DNA of 64,000 bases, from positions 11,974,044 through 12,038,043 of the forward strand of contig CM032669.1 in assembly GCA_019095985.1 (NCBI GenBank), given 5' to 3'. The stretch comes from Streblospio benedicti (lineage: Eukaryota; Annelida; Polychaeta; Spionida; Spionidae). The notes beneath the pieces are model-generated. The model ran no database searches. It had not been told where the DNA came from and saw nothing but the letters and a program-made list of their open reading frames with translations. The translations under genes were made by a program, and so were the position numbers. Shown one piece after another: positions 59,326 through 64,000 of this stretch; the stretch's first letter is position 1, and each line of letters starts with the position of its first letter.

Positions 59326-62300
59326 CTAAATGTATAGAAACACAGGGAATTACAGTATATTTCTTATTAGTTTTTGGCTAATTATCTTGACATGACGTAT
59401 TCACATGTACATATTGAAGGTTCATGATTAGTAATTTGATAATTTGTTTGCTCGTTTGCCTGTTCGATTGTTTGTTTGGTTGGTTGATTGATAATGATTC
59501 ATTGATGATGATTGATTCATTTATCATCTAGACATAGTCACTTTATAAAGTAATTATCCACAAACATGGGAAATGAAATTATTGGTTTAATGATAAAAAA
59601 TGTGATTTAAATCTTTCAAAGTAATTGTAATTCACTTATTCACTCTTCAAGAAGATTGTACCCAGCTCTGGTCACACTCACCTAGATCGCTTCCTACAGA
59701 GACAGACAGTATCCTGGTCGCCCGCGGCGGGGTCAGTTGCGGAGTCACACAGCAGATCAGCCTTGCGCGCCAAGTGCACGATAGCAGCCAGAGCCTCTCG
59801 CTGCCAGGGAATAACAGATTATTTCATACAATTTTTATGCACACTTTTTTTGTTGGTGTTTCAATGAACATTTATCGATATTCAGAGTGCTCTCCTCACT
59901 CGTGACTCACCTGCATGGATTGCACGTCATCTTCCTCCGTCTTGATCACTTCCCACATGCGCTTACCATTGTCGACAAGATTGCCTGTAAACAAAACAAG
60001 GCTGTCGGTCAAGTGGAAGTTGGTAAAGCTAGCAATTGTGTATACATTCTATTTTCGTCTTCCCACCTCCCCTTTCTCCCAGCTTCTCTAGTGAATGTAT
60101 TACATAACACATACCGATGAAGAAGCAATATTGAATGCACAATTGCATATACATTCGTAAAGATTATATGAATAAAACCTTTACATATAGATAGCCCGCA
60201 ATAGCTCGTCAGTTTGACAAAATTTCATATTTGTTACTTTATGGCTTGAACAGCTTATGCTGCATGTGGTGTGCATTATGACGAATACCATTTGTAGAAA
60301 AAAATGAATTAAAATATTTGGGAAGTTGAATACAATTCAGAATCTGGCGACAGTGAGCTGTAAATATGTAAATATGCCTTGCTTTACTATTTCGCTGGAA
60401 GACTATGTATCCTTGTCAGTGCGTTGACCATGGATGTATTACCCAGTCCTCCATCACATTTGGCCACCATCTTTATTTTCCCCACACTCCAACAGTACAT
60501 GCGCAAGCACACGCACCCTCCCCTTCTCCCGGGCCACTTCCCCACCTTATCCCCACTCGTTATGACCAATACTCACCCCACCATGTGGATCCGGAATCGT
60601 TCTTTCGGCTACAGTGATAATCCCTCATGTGGTTTTTCCATTTTTTGCCGTGTGATCCAATCATATTCGTGATAGCAGTTTTGGTCTTGCTATCCAATGT
60701 CTCCCACTTCTCTTTACGCCATCTATTGAACTAGTAATGAGAATAAATAGGTATCACATGACTACATGTGGTGTTGTTCATCGCAATATTTGTTTGTTGT
60801 AGTACACACAATGTATAAAATGTTATCAAACTCAAGTAACCAAGTAACTGCGTGGATAGTGGAATGCTATATTTCCTACTGAATACTACTACTTGGGTCT
60901 TGTTATTTTGCAAGAATTTTTATGAATATATTGAAACCAGATCCATATATTGAAACCAGATTAAAGTCAATTCTAGAGCAACTATGGTTGATGGCAAATT
61001 TCTTCCATGTAATTCATTAGCATATTCATCCTACTCCTGGGCAGCAGCCCTTGTTTATGCTTCTGTGTTTTGGATATAATTCCGTTTTCATTTTGTTTCC
61101 CTTAAAACAATACCTGCAAATCCTACATTTCACATATCATCAACAGATCCTCGGGGGGGTCATAGAGATCGCGACCCCCTTTTCCTATCAAATATTTCAT
61201 TTTCATGCATTTTGTGGCCTGTCCGTTATTGGTCTAGCATACACACCCATTAGATTGCTTAATAAGTGCGACCCCCCCCCCCTTTAAAAAAATGGATCTG
61301 CCAGTGAGGGTCTACAATAAACTCTACAATGCTTGTCCACTCACCTCTTTAGCAAGTGCCCACTTCTCGGAGGTGTTGAGTGCTGCCATGTTTTCCAATC
61401 GGTGAGTGAACTGGTCAAATCCTGATACATTCTTCCACGCGCTCATCATTGTGTACAGGTACTGACAAGTCTTATTCATGAAGTCCGTTTTGGTGAAGTT
61501 GCCATGGTGACCAGACCACTTGTTACCATGGTGACCAGACCACTTGTTACCATGGCGACCAGACCACTTGTTATCATTCTGACCAGACCACTTGTTGCCA
61601 TTCTGACCAGACCACTTGTTACCATTCTGAGCAGACCACTTGTTACCATTCTGAGCAGACCACTTGTTACCATTCTGAGCAGACCACTTGTTACCATTCT
61701 GGCCAGACCACTTGCTACCATTCCGGCCAGACCACTTGTTACCATGTCCAAACCCCTTGTTGTCAGGTTTACCAGACCACTTTTGCTGGCGACCTTTGCC
61801 TGTTGAAAATGACACTACATTACTCATTGATATGGACTGATGTGAAGTGAAGAAGTCAGGAGAAATTAGTCATATTAGGTAAATTTAAAAAATACAAATA
61901 GTTCATAATGAATTTGTGATTGACTAAATAGATTAATAGATATACTTACTGCCTTGACCATGACCTTTATTTTTCATCCATGATGTCTTCTTGTCTTGTT
62001 TTCCCCGTCCCGTTTGCGTGATATGTCCTCTCATGTTGTTGAATCCTCCAGTATTACGACCACCCATATTACCGCCTTGCCTATTGCCTTGCCCACCAAA
62101 CGTAGGCCTAACATTTCTCATATTTCCTTTTCCTCCAGACATACCACCTTTACCAGCCCACATATTTCCTTTCCCACCAAACATACCATTGTTTCCCTTC
62201 CCTTTCCCTCCATTGCTAATCGACACGGTTGGAGGTTCCTCTACACAAAATAAAACAAAAGTTTTTAAGATATAAAGTACCGAAAATATGGTATTATAAC

Positions 62301-63422
62301 TATTTGGTATTCAAACAATGTGAATTTTGTCGTGCTAATAATATCAATTACTTTCTAAAGTGATGGGTAATTATTTTCAAAATGATATTTCAACATCCTT
62401 GATCATATTAATTAATTTATTGAAAAAGAATAATCCATTGGTTACAAAAGGCTAGTTTTTATACAATTTTGAAAAATAAATTACATTATTATCAGTAAAA
62501 TGACCTCAAGACAGACACGTAGTGTTATCATTATATCACATGTGTGTCTTTGTCTAGAATAAGATTATATACATATTCCATATTATTTCGGGGGAAAACT
62601 GCATATGAAACTTATATTGATTGACATTTTTCATAGTATGATGATTTGCCCAGTAATACCCAGCCTATATTTTTTACTATGTCTCATATAGCAAACTTTA
62701 CATGAATAAAATATACTCTTATCCTTAAAGATTAGTAAATATATTAGAATTTGTTTACCGTCGTCATCCATTAATTCGTCAGTTAGACTTTTTATATTTG
62801 ACCAGAAATCATTTCCATTTTCATCGGCACTTTCATAGGGGGGATCCTGACATATAATATTGAAAATTATGTGTAAAATGACATGTTAATTAATTTTCTT
62901 AGATCAACACCTCAGTTAAAGTTGACAAAGTCATGAAAATTGAAGGTAAGTCTGTATAGCTATTGTAGTTATTGTTAAATTACCCATTTTCTCGACATAT
63001 ATGTATTTTTAAAAGGTAGTCTTCTTTCTCCACAATTATCTCATCTAATCCACAATTAAAACTGAGCAATGAACAGTTGCAACTGTCAGATTGAGGCTTC
63101 TAACAAATACTTGTTATGATGGCCAATACGAAATAATGTAGGCCTATAAAAGCACTGTGTCAAGCAGCCAGTCATAATGTATTTCATGCATGCAATGTTC
63201 TAAACCATTGTCTTCAATATAAAAACTATTCAGTATCTCAGATTTCTGAAAATTATTTGATGAAAAATCGCATATAGTCTGTGCAGCAATTAATTCAGCC
63301 TCAACTCCATTTTGAACATTCCTGCGCCTGGACTAATCGTGAAGTAAAGAAACAGTTTGACGTACCTGAGCGACGACGAAAGTGAGCATGAGCGCCAACA
63401 GCGCCACCCGTAAGGGGATCAT
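59145..63422 (-). CDS. Secreted repeat-rich protein, 8 exons, 472 aa, unrecognised family
   Basis: Coding exons in order are 63366-63422, 62759-62846, 61950-62240, 61345-61799, 60577-60730, 59911-59984, 59682-59800 and 59145-59325. Every junction has AG/GT and the phases agree (0,1,1,0,1,0,2), giving 1419 nt ending in TAG. The product starts with a 19-residue hydrophobic leader (MIPLRVALLALMLTFVVAQ), so secretion is likely. Then come an acidic segment, a Gly/Asn/Lys-rich region (exon 3), 8-residue repeats of the NKWSGQNG type (exon 4), and a more ordinary region with four N-glycosylation sequons (NFT, NKT, NVS, NTS). Exons 5-7 contain five Cys (HCSRK, LLCDS, CLCRK). The tail is strongly acidic and ends DDDEFDDYNVY. 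No catalytic motif or transmembrane segment is visible. Role unknown; extracellular matrix, mucus, adhesive, mineral-associated or immune-effector roles are all conceivable. No break was seen. The exon model is inferred from sequence only. Confidence 0.85.
61345..61799 (-). CDS. Exon 4 of the secreted repeat protein: NKWSGQNG repeats and sequon region
   Basis: The first two thirds encode about ten copies of an 8-residue unit, NKWSGQNG with Ala, Arg, His or Asp variants, matching a 24-bp tandem DNA repeat at about 61500-61745. Trp and Ser in each unit are constant. The last third reads FTKTDFMNKTCQYLYTMMSA and onward, with four sequons and one Cys, and looks like a folded segment. Open frames seen on either strand in the repeat (for example 61504-61806 on plus) are shadows of the repeat. 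Confidence 0.85.
61500..61745. repeat. 24-bp coding minisatellite, about 10 units
   Basis: On the plus strand the unit is roughly ACCAGACCACTTGTTACCAT (first 20 nt). Units near 61630-61680 are almost identical (gagcagac variants), while outer units have diverged, which suggests recent local homogenisation in the middle. Confidence 0.9.
61950..62240 (-). CDS. Exon 3 of the secreted repeat protein: Gly/Asn/Met-rich region
   Basis: This 291-nt exon (phase 1 to 1) encodes about 97 residues dominated by Gly, Asn, Lys, Arg and Met, with loose repeats such as GGKGNMWAGKGG and GGKGNMRN. It is basic, low in complexity and probably disordered. The symmetric 1-1 phase would allow loss or duplication without a frameshift. 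Confidence 0.8.
63366..63422 (-). CDS. Exon 1 of the secreted repeat protein: signal peptide
   Basis: The ATG at 63420-63422 opens a 19-codon exon of hydrophobic residues (LRVALLALMLTFVVA) after a basic Arg, a classical signal peptide, ending CTCAG/GTACG. An in-frame TGA lies just upstream in the presumed 5' UTR, which supports this start. Confidence 0.85.
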
Positions 63423-63501
63423 CTTGTAGCAAGGATGTCAGACTCTGCCTTCTGGATCAAGTCCTCTATCTTCCTTGGAGGTTGTCAGAGATCTCCAGCA
63501 G

Positions 63502-63509
63502 TTTATATA
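63502..63509 (-). promoter_or_regulatory. TATA box of the secreted repeat gene
   Basis: On the minus strand the sequence reads GTATATAAAC, a near-ideal TATA box, 80 bp upstream of the ATG at 63422. Transcription would be expected to start near 63475, giving a short 5' UTR of about 50 nt. A TATA promoter fits a tissue-specific or inducible secreted product; that last step is inference. Confidence 0.6.
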
Positions 63510-64000
63510 CCAGCCGGTATAGCTGTAACTAGACCCCTCATTAACGCAAATCACGAGATCCGAGAAGTCTTGTGCTTGTCTTGTGTTTCGTGAGAAGGAG
63601 GTTACAGTAGGGCTCTTGGCATGGGGCACATTAGGCTTTAAGGGTAAGTTCTACTTGCAAATGTGCTTACTAATCATGGCCAGTTTGTAGTCGGTCTAGT
63701 TAAGTTAAGTATTGTTTCTGTTTACATAATGAGTTAGAGATTTTTATGAATTTGAAAATCTACTAATAGCATGATTGGTGGGTGTGTTTCTCTGTATGTC
63801 CTTGCCTTGTGACTGGCAGGACACATGAGGTATCTGGATTACCTGGTGGGACGCTGATCCAAGGTCAAAAGTCGTACACAGTGGCCCAACATCTGTTCTT
63901 TCTGATAATCTCTCACCAAATTAGCATTCACACAAGGGCCTGCCTTATATTGGTGTAAGGGCCCTTACAAGCCCAGTTGCATTTTTAACGTCTACGGGAC
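63510..64000. other. Upstream region of the secreted repeat gene
   Basis: 5' flank beyond the TATA box. No other gene or repeat recognised. Confidence 0.5.

Noticed and set aside
61500-61745. CRISPR-like array of regular repeats
   Set aside because: 24-bp units without spacers, inside a coding exon of a eukaryotic gene.

Overview
The window is eukaryotic, AT-rich, intron-rich animal DNA. The combination of multi-domain lectin-like genes (F5/8C-type fucolectin modules, C-type lectin, EGF), an Academ-like transposon, a GIY-YIG Penelope-like element and several LINE lineages suggests a marine invertebrate, probably a deuterostome. The species cannot be named from the sequence. Two runs of exactly 100 N (32469-32568 and 53889-53988) mark assembly gaps, and the sequence beside each looks poor.

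Layout. 1-12.5 kb is a transposon graveyard. It holds a SINE, the tail of one CR1/L2-type LINE, a longer CR1-like LINE with a second LINE nested in it (9-bp target duplication visible), and a 3.1-kb DNA transposon with about 300-bp inverted ends carrying an XPG/FEN1-like nuclease gene. 14.6-43.9 kb holds a mosaic extracellular gene on the minus strand. I rebuilt it exon by exon from splice sites; in-frame phases run continuously from 30898 down to the stop at 14593. It encodes three fucolectin-type (FTP, F5/8C-like) modules, a linker and a terminal EGF module, with two C-type-lectin exons lying inside an FTP intron. A Penelope-like element and a Tx1/L1-like LINE tail sit in its introns. Between 33 and 41 kb lie a Harbinger transposase fragment, a LINE tail and a decayed MADF/BESS-type gene. 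48.9-51.9 kb holds a decayed cytosolic-type sulfotransferase on the plus strand with a triplicated 14-residue cofactor-motif segment. 53.2-53.9 kb holds a decayed C2H2 zinc-finger array next to a gap. 59.1-63.4 kb holds an apparently intact 8-exon minus-strand gene for a secreted 472-residue protein that I do not recognise: signal peptide, Gly-rich exon, exon of about ten 8-residue repeats, four sequons, acidic C-tail, and a TATA box about 80 bp upstream of the ATG.

The two most complete host genes both appear to make extracellular proteins. The window contains no RNA gene, no CRISPR array and no LTR retrovirus or Polinton that I can see. Hammerhead-ribozyme-like cores recur in inverted arms at three places (22.1/23.8, 32.7-33.0 and 49.7-49.9 kb).
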